Shown here: positions 35,356 through 45,068 of the stretch, one piece after another
Numbering within the stretch: the first letter of the stretch is position 1
Layout: every line of letters starts with the position of its first letter
Source of the DNA: Ruminococcaceae bacterium KH2T8
GTDB lineage: Bacteria; Bacillota; Clostridia; Saccharofermentanales; Saccharofermentanaceae
Assembly (NCBI GenBank): GCA_900111435.1
Contig: FOIY01000003.1
Location: 62,001 to 126,000, forward strand
DNA: 64,000 nt
Reading direction: 5' to 3'
The notes under the pieces: model-generated
Databases searched by the model: none
The model's input: the letters and a program-made list of their open reading frames with translations, nothing else
What the model was told of the DNA's origin: nothing
Program-made: the position numbers and the translations under genes

Positions 35356-37092
35356 TCATGCACCTACCTTCCATTCGATGGATCTTCCGTATTCCTCGAA
35401 CATATCCTTATAAAGTCCGCCTGAAGCCATGAGCTTATCGTGTGTTCCACTCTGTGAGAGCTTGCCGTCATCAAGGACATAGATCCTGTCTGCACTTACG
35501 ACAGTACTTAATCTGTGAGCGATCATTATAAGTGTCTTTCCGCACGAAAGCTCTCTGAAAGCGGCCTGCACCTTCGTCTCATTATCGGGATCCGCAAAAG
35601 CCGTCGCCTCATCAAGGATCAGGATGGGCGCATCCTTAAGGACTGCTCTTGCGATCGTGATCCTCTGCTGCTCACCGCCTGAGAGATATGTTCCCTTCTC
35701 TCCTATTACCGTATCTACTCCGTCAGGGAGTTTCTCCAGTATGTCATCACACTGTGCCGTCTTAAGGGCCGCAAGTACTTCTTCTCTTGTTGCATCAGGT
35801 CTCGCCATGCGAACATTCTCGAGGATGGATGTCTTGATCAGCCTGCTGTCCTGGAATACGAACGATACCCTCTCCATGAGCCTGTCCGAAGGAATATCCT
35901 TGATATTTACTCCGCCGAGATCGATCTCGCCTGATGTTACATCGAAGAACCTTACCATGAGTTCTGCAAGTGTCGTCTTACCTGATCCCGAAGGTCCTAC
36001 GAAAGCGACATGCTCACCTGCGGCGATCGAGATATTGATACCTGATACTGCGTCTCTTGCGGCATCCTGATATCTGTAGCTCACGTCCTTGAGAACGATG
36101 GAATTATCCGCAGGCTCCTTAGCATCAGAAGTCTCGGGGAGCGCATTAAGCTCGAGTACCGAATCAACTCTCTTAAGTGCATCGATCAACGTCATCTCAG
36201 CTTCGCCCGAATATGCGATCTTGGTAAGAGTTACCGTTACGAGCGGAGTCACGATGATGTAGTACATGATGTTCAGGATGTGCGTATCGGTGATACCGTT
36301 TCTCGTAAGGAAGAATGCTCCGAGAACGATAGCAAGGAATACCGCATTGATACAAGTCATGAAGCCGATCATGGGGAATCTGAGCTGCAATGTATAAGCA
36401 GTAGTCCACTTACCGTATCCATCGATCGAGTCCTTGAATCGCTTGAAGGAATGAACGGTCTGTCCGAAAGTCTTAACTACCGGGATACCTCTTACATATT
36501 CCGTAGCTTCGCTGCTCATGGTATCAAGGGCGTTCTGGTATTCCTTCATCTTCTCCTGCATACTCTTGCCCATCATGGACATCATGCACATGAATCCGAT
36601 CACTGCAGGGATCATACAGATAAGTCCCATCTTCCAGTCAAATGCAAGTATCAGGATGATAAGTCCTACGGGAGTTACTGCCGCAACAGTCTTATCTGCA
36701 AGATTATGAGCGATATAAGTCTCAGTCGCAGCCGTAGACTCACTGACGGTTCTTCTGATCTTACCCGTACCGTCTTCATCGAATACACCGAGCGGCAGCT
36801 TTATTATCTTACGCATCAGGTCACTTCTCATATTAGCCTGTACCCTGAATGCCGCTATGTGAGTGCAAAGGAGCGCAAAGATATATACGAGGAGTGCACC
36901 TACCGTAAGGAGCACAGCGCCCCAGGCATAACCGGTGATCCTTCCAAGATCCTTACCCTCAACTGCGATACCGATTATCTTCCAAAGAAGATAGAACGGA
37001 ACAAGAGTTATCGCCGCACTGATGCCCGCCAGTATCCTTCCTATCGTGATAAGGTGTCTGTGCCCTCCGGCGAACTGCCTTATCAGTTTCAT
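35356..37092 (-). CDS. ABC exporter, fused membrane/ATPase subunit (first of pair)
   Basis: A 578-residue half-transporter with the same plan as its neighbour: about six membrane helices to residue 310, then Walker A GPSGSGKT, SFVFQDSRLIKTSI, signature LSGGEQQRITIARA, DEATAFADPDNE and IAHRLST. The D-loop reads AFADPDNE instead of ASLDAENE, so the two nucleotide sites differ, as in heterodimeric exporters. The ATG has no ribosome site of its own; a 9-codon ORF with a strong site ends at its start. TetR and an operator lie upstream, suggesting drug or lipid export. Substrate unknown. Confidence 0.92.
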   Translation of the reverse strand: MKLIRQFAGGHRHLITIGRILAGISAAITLVPFYLLWKIIGIAVEGKDLGRITGYAWGAVLLTVGALLVYIFALLCTHIAAFRVQANMRSDLMRKIIKLPLGVFDEDGTGKIRRTVSESTAATETYIAHNLADKTVAAVTPVGLIILILAFDWKMGLICMIPAVIGFMCMMSMMGKSMQEKMKEYQNALDTMSSEATEYVRGIPVVKTFGQTVHSFKRFKDSIDGYGKWTTAYTLQLRFPMIGFMTCINAVFLAIVLGAFFLTRNGITDTHILNIMYYIIVTPLVTVTLTKIAYSGEAEMTLIDALKRVDSVLELNALPETSDAKEPADNSIVLKDVSYRYQDAARDAVSGINISIAAGEHVAFVGPSGSGKTTLAELMVRFFDVTSGEIDLGGVNIKDIPSDRLMERVSFVFQDSRLIKTSILENVRMARPDATREEVLAALKTAQCDDILEKLPDGVDTVIGEKGTYLSGGEQQRITIARAVLKDAPILILDEATAFADPDNETKVQAAFRELSCGKTLIMIAHRLSTVVSADRIYVLDDGKLSQSGTHDKLMASGGLYKDMFEEYGRSIEWKVGA

Positions 37093-37118
37093 GTGATCGT
37101 AATTTCAGTCTTTCCCAA
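37089..37118 (-). CDS. Possible 9-codon coupling ORF before the ABC exporter
   Basis: A strong AAGGAGG at good spacing precedes TTG at 37118. The frame encodes MGKTEITIT and stops at a TGA overlapping the exporter ATG (ATGA). The exporter start itself has no ribosome site, so ribosomes may reach it by coupling. Confidence 0.4.
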   Translation of the reverse strand: MGKTEITIT

Positions 37119-37153
37119 ATCACTTTCCTCCTTGTTATTTCTTTTTATTTCCT

Positions 37154-37163
37154 GTTAGCTAAC
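37154..37163 (-). promoter_or_regulatory. Operator-like GTTAGCTAAC upstream of the ABC exporter
   Basis: Ten-base perfect palindrome, 62 bases before the exporter ATG, sharing GTTAGC/GCTAAC halves with the other operator copies but without the four-base spacer. Confidence 0.5.
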
Positions 37164-37189
37164 GAAGCCTTCCAAGCGATAACTAAAGC

Positions 37190-37215
37190 AATAAAAAAGA
37201 GCCTTGCGGCTCTTC
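37190..37215 (-). terminator. tetR terminator
   Basis: AAGAGCC/GGCTCTT stem with a four-base loop and a run of T on the minus strand, right after the TetR gene stop. Confidence 0.88.
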
Positions 37216-37216
37216 G

Positions 37217-37831
37217 TCAGGTAAATCCCATGTTCTTCTGCCACCCAGGCAGGAAGAAATCTCTTATCGTATTTAATTGTCTTAATACTTCCTCGTCATC
37301 ATGTCCGTGTATTATCGGTTCGAAGCACGCGGTAAGATATGCCGACAAGAGGATATGAAGCTCCTCCTCGGTTATATCCCTGACCTTATATCCTTCGCTT
37401 CTTAAACGCACAAACATCTTCATCATGTCCTTCTGATTTTCGATTACGAAATCATTTATATAGTTCTCATACTTGGTACCTGCAGAACACGAGATCAGCA
37501 ACTTGAACTCTTCTCTCTTAGGAAGTATTACGTCCTTAATAAGATCGACGAAAGTCTCCCCGAAGATATCTCCGGACAGTTGACCATCTACACTTTCGAG
37601 CGACTTCTTCTTGTGAAGTTCGAGCCACGACTCGATACTGTTTGTAAGAGGCTCGATCACGGCATCGAACATAGCTGCCTTATCCGGGTAATGGCGATAA
37701 AGGCCGGCGGATGTCATACCTGCTCTAGCGCCGATGCTCCTTACAGATGCACCGTCGTATCCTTTCTCGAGGAACTCCTCCCTGATCGCCGCGTTGACTC
37801 TCTCGTGGCTCAATGTCTTATCTCTCGGCAT
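37217..37831 (-). CDS. TetR family regulator
   Basis: A 204-residue protein from the ATG at 37831 (AAGGAG upstream); an in-frame Met at 37876 lies in the promoter/operator region. The N-terminal HTH reads INAAIREEF-like helix (here VNAAIREEFLEKGYDGASV) then GARAGMTSAGLYRHYPDKAAMFDAV, the standard TetR recognition helix. The C-terminal ligand/dimer domain is divergent. Lies between the ABC exporter pair and enolase. Probable local repressor of the exporter and itself; ligand unknown. Confidence 0.9.
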   Translation of the reverse strand: MPRDKTLSHERVNAAIREEFLEKGYDGASVRSIGARAGMTSAGLYRHYPDKAAMFDAVIEPLTNSIESWLELHKKKSLESVDGQLSGDIFGETFVDLIKDVILPKREEFKLLISCSAGTKYENYINDFVIENQKDMMKMFVRLRSEGYKVRDITEEELHILLSAYLTACFEPIIHGHDDEEVLRQLNTIRDFFLPGWQKNMGFT

Positions 37832-37864
37832 ATGACTCCTTACAGATTCACGTTGGTTATCATT

Positions 37865-37874
37865 GATAGCTAAC
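37865..37874 (-). promoter_or_regulatory. Operator-like GTTAGCTATC at the tetR promoter
   Basis: Near-match to the palindrome before the exporter, lying immediately downstream of the tetR -10. Confidence 0.45.
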
Positions 37875-37876
37875 AC

Positions 37877-37905
37877 AGATTACTTTACCGGAACCCGATT
37901 GTCAA
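37877..37905 (-). promoter_or_regulatory. tetR promoter
   Basis: TTGACA (37905-37900), 17-base spacer, TAATCT (37882-37877). Confidence 0.75.
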
Positions 37906-37943
37906 TCGCTTTTTCACAGAACTTTTTTCGAAGGGTTTTTGTG

Positions 37944-37973
37944 TTGACAGTCTTTGATACATTATGGTATAAA
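37944..37973 (+). promoter_or_regulatory. Enolase promoter
   Basis: TTGACA (37944-37949), 18-base spacer, TATAAA (37968-37973). Confidence 0.75.
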
Positions 37974-37979
37974 TCTTTT

Positions 37980-37996
37980 GGTTAGCATCAGCTAAC
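37980..37996 (+). promoter_or_regulatory. Operator copy f: GGTTAGC-N4-GCTAAC at the eno promoter
   Basis: Same spaced inverted repeat as at 27.67 and 32.2 kb, placed just after the eno -10, around the expected transcription start. Confidence 0.6.
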
Positions 37997-38034
37997 TTGC
38001 TGAGTATCATATTCTTCCGTCAGAAATTCGTTGA

Positions 38035-39390
<1,356 letters not shown>

Positions 39391-39419
39391 GTAATCCCCC
39401 TTCGTAGTATTTTTTGGAA

Positions 39420-39454
39420 AACACGGGTCTCGGGCAGGAGGCCCGTGTTTATTA
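39420..39454 (+). terminator. eno terminator
   Basis: AACACGGG/CCCGTGTT stem followed by TATTATG, 30 bases after the eno stop. Confidence 0.8.
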
Positions 39455-39471
39455 TGTATAATTATCAGATC

Positions 39472-40545
39472 TTATCGTGTAATTCCTTTTTCCTTATAGT
39501 ATCTCATCTTCTCGGCATACATATTCTCGTCGGATGCGGTGAGCATCTCATCTATGGAGCTGCTTCCGGTCTTGGAATAGCAGTAACCGACAGAGCAACT
39601 GTATTTGGTCTTTGCCACATTCTCATGGATATGCGAAGAGAGTGCCTGTACGTCCTGCTCCTTGCATTTACGGCAAACTATAACGAACTCGTCGCCGCCT
39701 ACTCTGTAGATACGATATTTATGCTTGGCAGCTTCTATAAAGCATCCTGCAAGAGTAGTAAGAGCTTCATCTCCTGCCTTGTGACCTTCGTTATCGTTAA
39801 TAGCCTTAAGCCCGTTCATATCGACTGATACGAGCGCATTGATATTCTCCGGTTCATTACGCGTGTCAGCATAATATGCCTGACGGTTCAAAAGCCCCGT
39901 AAGAGGATCTCTCTTGGTAAGCTGAAGAAGCGCAAAGACGTAGTACACGAACATTGATACCGCGATGGTGGCACAGAAGACCTGCGCATATTCCTTACCG
40001 ATGATAAAGGGCAGCATAAGCCCGGATGAGAAAGCAAAAGCGAAGAATACGATCGGAACGGTATCTGTCCTTTGACCTGTATGGCGCTTCCAGAGGTTAT
40101 ATACAAGATATATGCCGTAAACACCCGCTCCGAAATAAGGAAGCATACCGAGAGGTCCTCTCACAAGTTTATTCGCATCATCAAGAGCGAATACTATCCC
40201 CGTCGGTATCGAGATAAAATCCAAAGCGGTAAATATACCCGCAGGAACGAAGAGATACCACTTCTGCCCCTTTGCTACCGTATATACGATCTGTGCCACA
40301 AGAAGCGGCGTAGCGCTGTATCTTATGGCCATGAGCACGATACGAAGATTTCTGTATTCGGCCATTCCGTCCATCTTAAACTCGGCAAATACCACTATGG
40401 ATAACAGAAATACTTCAACGATCAGGGCATAAAGACGCCTGATCGTCTTCTGCTCCATAAAGACAGTGGAGATAAGCGAGATCGTAAACCCCAGAAGAAC
40501 AAGTATCAATATCCAGTTGTCTGCCACATATTCAGTCGCGTACAT
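39472..40545 (-). CDS. Membrane diguanylate cyclase (GGDEF)
   Basis: A 357-residue protein. Residues about 8-210 hold six or seven membrane helices without a large extracellular loop. The C-terminal ~150 residues are GGDEF: KRDPLTGLLNRQAYY, DMNGLKAINDNEGHKAGDEAL and RVGGDEFVI. The catalytic motif is intact; no RxxD site is seen five residues upstream. Makes c-di-GMP. It has a TATAAT at about 40603-40608 and GAGG before the ATG. Confidence 0.88.
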   Translation of the reverse strand: MYATEYVADNWILILVLLGFTISLISTVFMEQKTIRRLYALIVEVFLLSIVVFAEFKMDGMAEYRNLRIVLMAIRYSATPLLVAQIVYTVAKGQKWYLFVPAGIFTALDFISIPTGIVFALDDANKLVRGPLGMLPYFGAGVYGIYLVYNLWKRHTGQRTDTVPIVFFAFAFSSGLMLPFIIGKEYAQVFCATIAVSMFVYYVFALLQLTKRDPLTGLLNRQAYYADTRNEPENINALVSVDMNGLKAINDNEGHKAGDEALTTLAGCFIEAAKHKYRIYRVGGDEFVIVCRKCKEQDVQALSSHIHENVAKTKYSCSVGYCYSKTGSSSIDEMLTASDENMYAEKMRYYKEKGITR

Positions 40546-40679
40546 AAAGTGTCTGCCTCAAGCTCTTTTTCTCAGTGACTCTAAAAAATACTTAACACCT
40601 TCATTATACGCCCCGTAAAGTTTCCAACCTGTGAACATAAAGTTAATTAATCCGCCCTTGCCGCTGCAGCCGCCCGCCG

Positions 40680-40800
40680 CAGATTCACAAAAACCTTCAC
40701 TAAATCATCATATCAGTGAGCGATTTAGTGACTTTAGGCACAGATTCACTAAAACCGTCACTGAATTATAAAATCAGTGACAGATATAGTGAATTATCCA
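40680..40800 (-). repeat. Two tandem 61-base repeats, each a terminator-like hairpin
   Basis: Units 40680-40740 and 40741-40800 agree at 43 of the first 52 positions, and both begin CAGATTCAC. On the minus strand each forms a hairpin followed by GGTTTT: one pairs CACTAAATC/GATTTAGTG and the other GTCACTGA/TCAGTGAC. They lie 60-180 bases after the solute-binding lipoprotein gene and look like duplicated terminators. This 314-base gap (40546-40859) also holds the GGDEF promoter and no gene. Confidence 0.6.
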
Positions 40801-40859
40801 TAAATCCGAGAGAAGGCTTTCGAGCATTGGTGCGATCGACGCAACTTTAAAATGCGCCA

Positions 40860-43412
40860 TCAACCTCGCTCGTCAAGGAATGTCTGAACTCTTTCTTCCA
40901 TTATCGGGATAACTTCGTCGAGTGTCTTTTGACCGGAGAAATACGCAGGCATCTCCTCTCTGATGATAGCGGTGACGGCAGGATCAGTTGCAGATACCGA
41001 AGAGCATGAATCGATCATCGCCTCGTAGCTATCGATCACAGAGTAGTCGATCTCAGTAGTATCGATCCCCATCATAGCAAGAGAAGCTTCTGACATGAAT
41101 CTTGCCTGCAGACGAATCATATCGTTATAGCAGTCAACAGTGTTATGTGCAGACGTCTCGAATGCCGCTTTACTTATAGGACATACATCGCCGTTTATTC
41201 CGTAGTACTCCTGAATCTGTGAAGACAACAAAGTCTCAATGAAGCTCCGGCAGGCATCCGCTTCGGCGCTCTGCGAAGAGATAGCGACAGAATTACTTAC
41301 TGAGAGCATAGGACCTCTTCCGTCAACGGAAGGAAGACCTACTATAGTTGATTCATTTGCATATTTTCCGAGGAGCTGGACAAATGCATCAAAGTAGCTG
41401 AGTTCAAATCGCGTTGCTCCTACTTCGGCCATCTCACTGCTCGTATCGGAAAATCCGTAATAGTCTTCAACACCGGTATCGACCGGAGGTATTACGTTTT
41501 CACTTGTATATTCAGCCAAGGACCTGAATGCCTCGTTGTCGTAGCTTACCTTGCCGTCTTCGGTAAAGAACTGTTCGCTCATAGCCTCCATACATAAGAT
41601 GAAGAACTCAGTCTTATCCATAGCAAGAGGATCTCGACCGTTACACGGGCCGCTGACAAAATCGCCATACTGATCGAACGTAAATCCCGTCTGACCGGCT
41701 TCGAGGTTATCGTTAAGGACAGCAAGTCCCGTTACACCGAACGTAAGAGGAAGCTGATAGAGCTTATCCCCCGTCTTTGCGGATTCGATAACATTAGTAA
41801 AGAGTCCGTCCGTATTTGTCATGTCCGAAAGATCCAGAAGGTAATTCTCATTATTGAGCTGCGACAAAGATGACGCGCCGAAGATAATATCGGGACCATC
41901 CCCCGCCATGAGATCTATGGTCAACTGATCACTGAGCTCTGCTGCGGCTTCATCATAAGCCGTCTGTGATGCTTCGGGGTCATTAAAATCAACAGCTTTT
42001 ACAAACTTATCTGTCTTATACTCATCTACAAATCTGATGAAATAATCCGTACTGTTCTCATTAAAGATACATACGGCTTCACTCGTAGCATAATCAATTT
42101 CCGAAAGCGATGCGGCGGCAAGTACCGTCTTCCCCGCATTGGGATTGGAATCAGCCTTGGTAAGGACAATGAGCTGAGGGACACTAAGCTCGGTCAGCGA
42201 GAGATTCGCACCTCTGTACAACGTACCGATAAATGTTATCTTGTCCTCCGTGTAATCTACGAGCTGCATGTTTGAGATATCATATCTGTTCACATTACAG
42301 TAATCAAAGCTGAATACTTCGGAAAGAGTCTTATTATCGAAGTCAAGGATCTGAATTCCTTCATCGTTAAGGATCACGTTACCGATACCGTCAAAGTATT
42401 CGCAATTATACGGGTGGCAGTTATTGATCCAAGTGTATTCCCCTGCTTCATCCAACGTGACTTCACCTGTATTGACATTGACCGTAAGATATTTGTCATG
42501 ACCTAAGGTCCCGAAACTGTTATACATTACAAGGATCGTATCCTCATCGAGGCTGAAGATATTATCGATATAATTGATCGCTTCATAAGGGATCTTTTCG
42601 GAAAGATTTATGGAATTAACAAGACCGTTGTCATCACTCACTTTAATAAGATAGTAGCTGCTCATCGCATCGGAGATCCATATCGGTTCCACCTGATAAC
42701 CTCCGACATTATACGTACCTTCGCTATACCCGTCGTCATAATCGTTTTCTACCATCTCAAAAGAAGATGCTCCGGTAATAGGATCTACGGTAACCGTATA
42801 GTTGACCGTTCTGTATCCGGAAATATCAAAGAAAGATACATCAACTGCGATATTATCACCTGCGATCTTTGCCATTCCGAAAGTGAAATCAGGATCCTCA
42901 TCGGTCGTATCCGTCTCAGATGAAGTTTCGACATCTTCATCCGAAGACTCCTCACCGGCTTCTTCCTGATCCTCAGGCTCCTGTTCGTCCTCATCATCTT
43001 CTTGCCGGTATGCTTTAAAGTCTTCGATCACACCTGAATCCCTGACGGCATCTACAAGATCGATAGAATTAACAAGGTTCCCCTGCTCGTCAAAGATATC
43101 GATGAAATTAACATAATAGTCGCTGTAGTTCAGATTGTCCCAGTCGGCATCATCGGGATAGATCAAGTCACCGGAAGTCTCAATAGCGTAATTATCGCCT
43201 ACCTTTCCGAGTGCGGAATCAGAGATGTATTGATATTCAGTCACGTCATAATCAAGCGCGAACTCATGCTTTTCCATGTTATACCAAATGGAATCAGCGG
43301 ATATCACTTCGTTAGTTCCTTTAGGCTTCTTCCCGCATCCTGAGACCGCGATCGAACTCGCAGTCACGGTAAAAGCTACAAAACAGGCGACCATCTTTTG
43401 TGAGTTTCTCAT
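40860..43412 (-). CDS. Large solute-binding-like lipoprotein
   Basis: An 850-residue lipoprotein. The signal peptide (MRNSQKMVACFVAFTVTASS) ends in a lipobox with AVSGC. Residues about 30-440 are beta-rich and may be a propeller-like domain. They include a very acidic stretch near 120-160 (DDEDEQEPEDQEE and SSDEDVE). The C-terminal ~400 residues resemble ABC solute-binding proteins (GDGPDIIFGASSL, LPLTFGVTGLAVLN, a final Asp/Glu-rich helix). No permease gene is adjacent. ATG 43412 has GGAGGG at best spacing; earlier in-frame Met codons do not. Confidence 0.8.
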   Translation of the reverse strand: MRNSQKMVACFVAFTVTASSIAVSGCGKKPKGTNEVISADSIWYNMEKHEFALDYDVTEYQYISDSALGKVGDNYAIETSGDLIYPDDADWDNLNYSDYYVNFIDIFDEQGNLVNSIDLVDAVRDSGVIEDFKAYRQEDDEDEQEPEDQEEAGEESSDEDVETSSETDTTDEDPDFTFGMAKIAGDNIAVDVSFFDISGYRTVNYTVTVDPITGASSFEMVENDYDDGYSEGTYNVGGYQVEPIWISDAMSSYYLIKVSDDNGLVNSINLSEKIPYEAINYIDNIFSLDEDTILVMYNSFGTLGHDKYLTVNVNTGEVTLDEAGEYTWINNCHPYNCEYFDGIGNVILNDEGIQILDFDNKTLSEVFSFDYCNVNRYDISNMQLVDYTEDKITFIGTLYRGANLSLTELSVPQLIVLTKADSNPNAGKTVLAAASLSEIDYATSEAVCIFNENSTDYFIRFVDEYKTDKFVKAVDFNDPEASQTAYDEAAAELSDQLTIDLMAGDGPDIIFGASSLSQLNNENYLLDLSDMTNTDGLFTNVIESAKTGDKLYQLPLTFGVTGLAVLNDNLEAGQTGFTFDQYGDFVSGPCNGRDPLAMDKTEFFILCMEAMSEQFFTEDGKVSYDNEAFRSLAEYTSENVIPPVDTGVEDYYGFSDTSSEMAEVGATRFELSYFDAFVQLLGKYANESTIVGLPSVDGRGPMLSVSNSVAISSQSAEADACRSFIETLLSSQIQEYYGINGDVCPISKAAFETSAHNTVDCYNDMIRLQARFMSEASLAMMGIDTTEIDYSVIDSYEAMIDSCSSVSATDPAVTAIIREEMPAYFSGQKTLDEVIPIMEERVQTFLDERG

Positions 43413-43560
43413 TTTCATACCCTCCATTTTGAGCACAGATTGAGTCTAAAACAGCTTTAACGGCTATTTTCCTTAATCCCTTACAAAAATGAATCAGTCT
43501 CCCTTAGGCAGGACGAACCGCTATGAGTTTCCGTCCCCTTTAGTTTTACCTTTTCCGCAA

Positions 43561-43589
43561 TTGAATTTCAATCTTCTCTCAATTAATAT
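43561..43589 (+). promoter_or_regulatory. Promoter of the NCS2 permease gene
   Basis: TTGAAT, 17-base spacer, TAATAT, 35 bases before the ATG with GGAGG between. I looked for a purine riboswitch here and did not see one. Confidence 0.6.
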
Positions 43590-43624
43590 CTAGTTATCCC
43601 TTTATATTCCTTGGAGGTTCAAGT

Positions 43625-45061
43625 ATGGAAAAACTGTTTCAATTGAAGCAAAACGGAACCACTGTCCGGACCGAAGTCCTGGCCGGACTTACCACATTCA
43701 TGACGATGGCATATATCATCGCATTGAATCCCAATCTTCTTACTAATTTCGGAGCTGAAGGACAGGACCTGTGGAACGGCGTATTCCTTGCAACATGTAT
43801 CGCATCCGCGATCGGTTCATTGTGTATGGCTTTCCTCGCTAACAAGCCTTTCGTTATGGCTCCCGGTATGGGTCTTAACAGCTTCTTTGCACTCGTAACC
43901 GCAAACATCGCAATGATGACGGGAATGTCTTATCTTGATTCTTTCAGAAGCGCTCTCGTTATCATCTTTATCGAAGGTATCGTATTCATCCTTCTTTCTA
44001 TCTTTAACGTCAGAGAGAAGATCGTTCAGGCTATCCCTCTCGGCGTCCGTCTCGGTATAGGTCCCGCTATCGGTCTTATGCTCATGAATATCGGATTCGG
44101 CTCCAACGCAGGTGTATTCGTATTCAACGATGACGGTTCTTCAAATCAGTTCTTCGCAATGCGCGACTTCTTCGGTTCTCTTACTGCATCCTCCGCTAAG
44201 GATACAATGGGAACAGGCTACGGCATGATGGTACTTACCGTAGTTACAATGTTCGTAGGTCTCTTTACTATCGTTGCTCTCAACCACAGAAAGGTTAAGG
44301 GTTCCGTTCTTTACGGTATGCTCGTTGCTTCCATCGTCTACTGGGCAGGCGAAGCGATCTTCTTTGCAACTAATCCTTTCGAAAGCCTTAAGACGGCATC
44401 TTTCGTACCTCCCTTCGCAGACCTCGGAAAGACAACACTCTTTAAGCTCGACTTTGCAGGATTTGCAAATATCGGATGGTTCACGATCATCACTCTCGTT
44501 ATCACATTCTGCATCATCGATATGTTCGATACTATCGGTACTCTCGTAGGTACTGCTTCCAGAGCTAACATGCTCGACAAGGACGGCTCAATGCCCAAGA
44601 TGAAGGAAGCTCTTATCTCCGATGCTGTAGGTACGGTAACCGGATCTCTTACAGGTACATCTACCGTTACTACATTCGTAGAGTCCGCTTCGGGTGTTGA
44701 GGCAGGCGGAAGAACAGGTCTTACTGCACTCGTTGCAGCAGTCCTTTTCCTTCTTTGCACATTCATCGCTCCGCTTGCAGCTATCATCCCTGCAGCAGCT
44801 ACATCTTCTGCACTTATCTATGTAGGTATCCTGATGCTCGGTAACCTTAAGGAGATCGACTTCTCTGATATCTCTCAGGTCCTTCCCGTAAGCATCATGC
44901 TCCTCGCAATGCCTATCTCGGGTTCCATCGGACACGGTATCGGACTTGCACTTATAAGCTTTACTTTCGTAAAGGTATTAACAGGCAAGGCAAAGGAAGT
45001 ATCACCTCTGACATATGTCCTCTCGGCGATATTCCTTATCAAGTTCTTCCTGGCACTCTGA
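43625..45061 (+). CDS. NCS2 purine permease (AzgA/PbuG group)
   Basis: A 478-residue membrane protein with about 13-14 helices. Family marks are TEVLAGLTTFMTMAYIIALNP, MAPGMGLNSFFA, GVRLGIGPAIGLMLMNIGF, DMFDTIGTLVGTA and ESASGVEAGGRTGL. These NCS2 proteins take up adenine, hypoxanthine or guanine with protons. The convergent neighbour is adenine deaminase, which fits adenine or hypoxanthine salvage. Monocistronic. Confidence 0.92.
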   Translation: MEKLFQLKQNGTTVRTEVLAGLTTFMTMAYIIALNPNLLTNFGAEGQDLWNGVFLATCIASAIGSLCMAFLANKPFVMAPGMGLNSFFALVTANIAMMTGMSYLDSFRSALVIIFIEGIVFILLSIFNVREKIVQAIPLGVRLGIGPAIGLMLMNIGFGSNAGVFVFNDDGSSNQFFAMRDFFGSLTASSAKDTMGTGYGMMVLTVVTMFVGLFTIVALNHRKVKGSVLYGMLVASIVYWAGEAIFFATNPFESLKTASFVPPFADLGKTTLFKLDFAGFANIGWFTIITLVITFCIIDMFDTIGTLVGTASRANMLDKDGSMPKMKEALISDAVGTVTGSLTGTSTVTTFVESASGVEAGGRTGLTALVAAVLFLLCTFIAPLAAIIPAAATSSALIYVGILMLGNLKEIDFSDISQVLPVSIMLLAMPISGSIGHGIGLALISFTFVKVLTGKAKEVSPLTYVLSAIFLIKFFLAL

Positions 45062-45068
45062 TAGTTAA

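Noticed and set aside
40680-40800. Possible CRISPR array or iteron set
   Set aside because: Only two units, no unique spacers, and each unit is itself a hairpin with a T-rich end; terminator duplication fits better.
43437-43624. Purine riboswitch before the NCS2 permease
   Set aside because: The conserved purine-aptamer loop sequences are absent; only an ordinary promoter and ribosome site were found.
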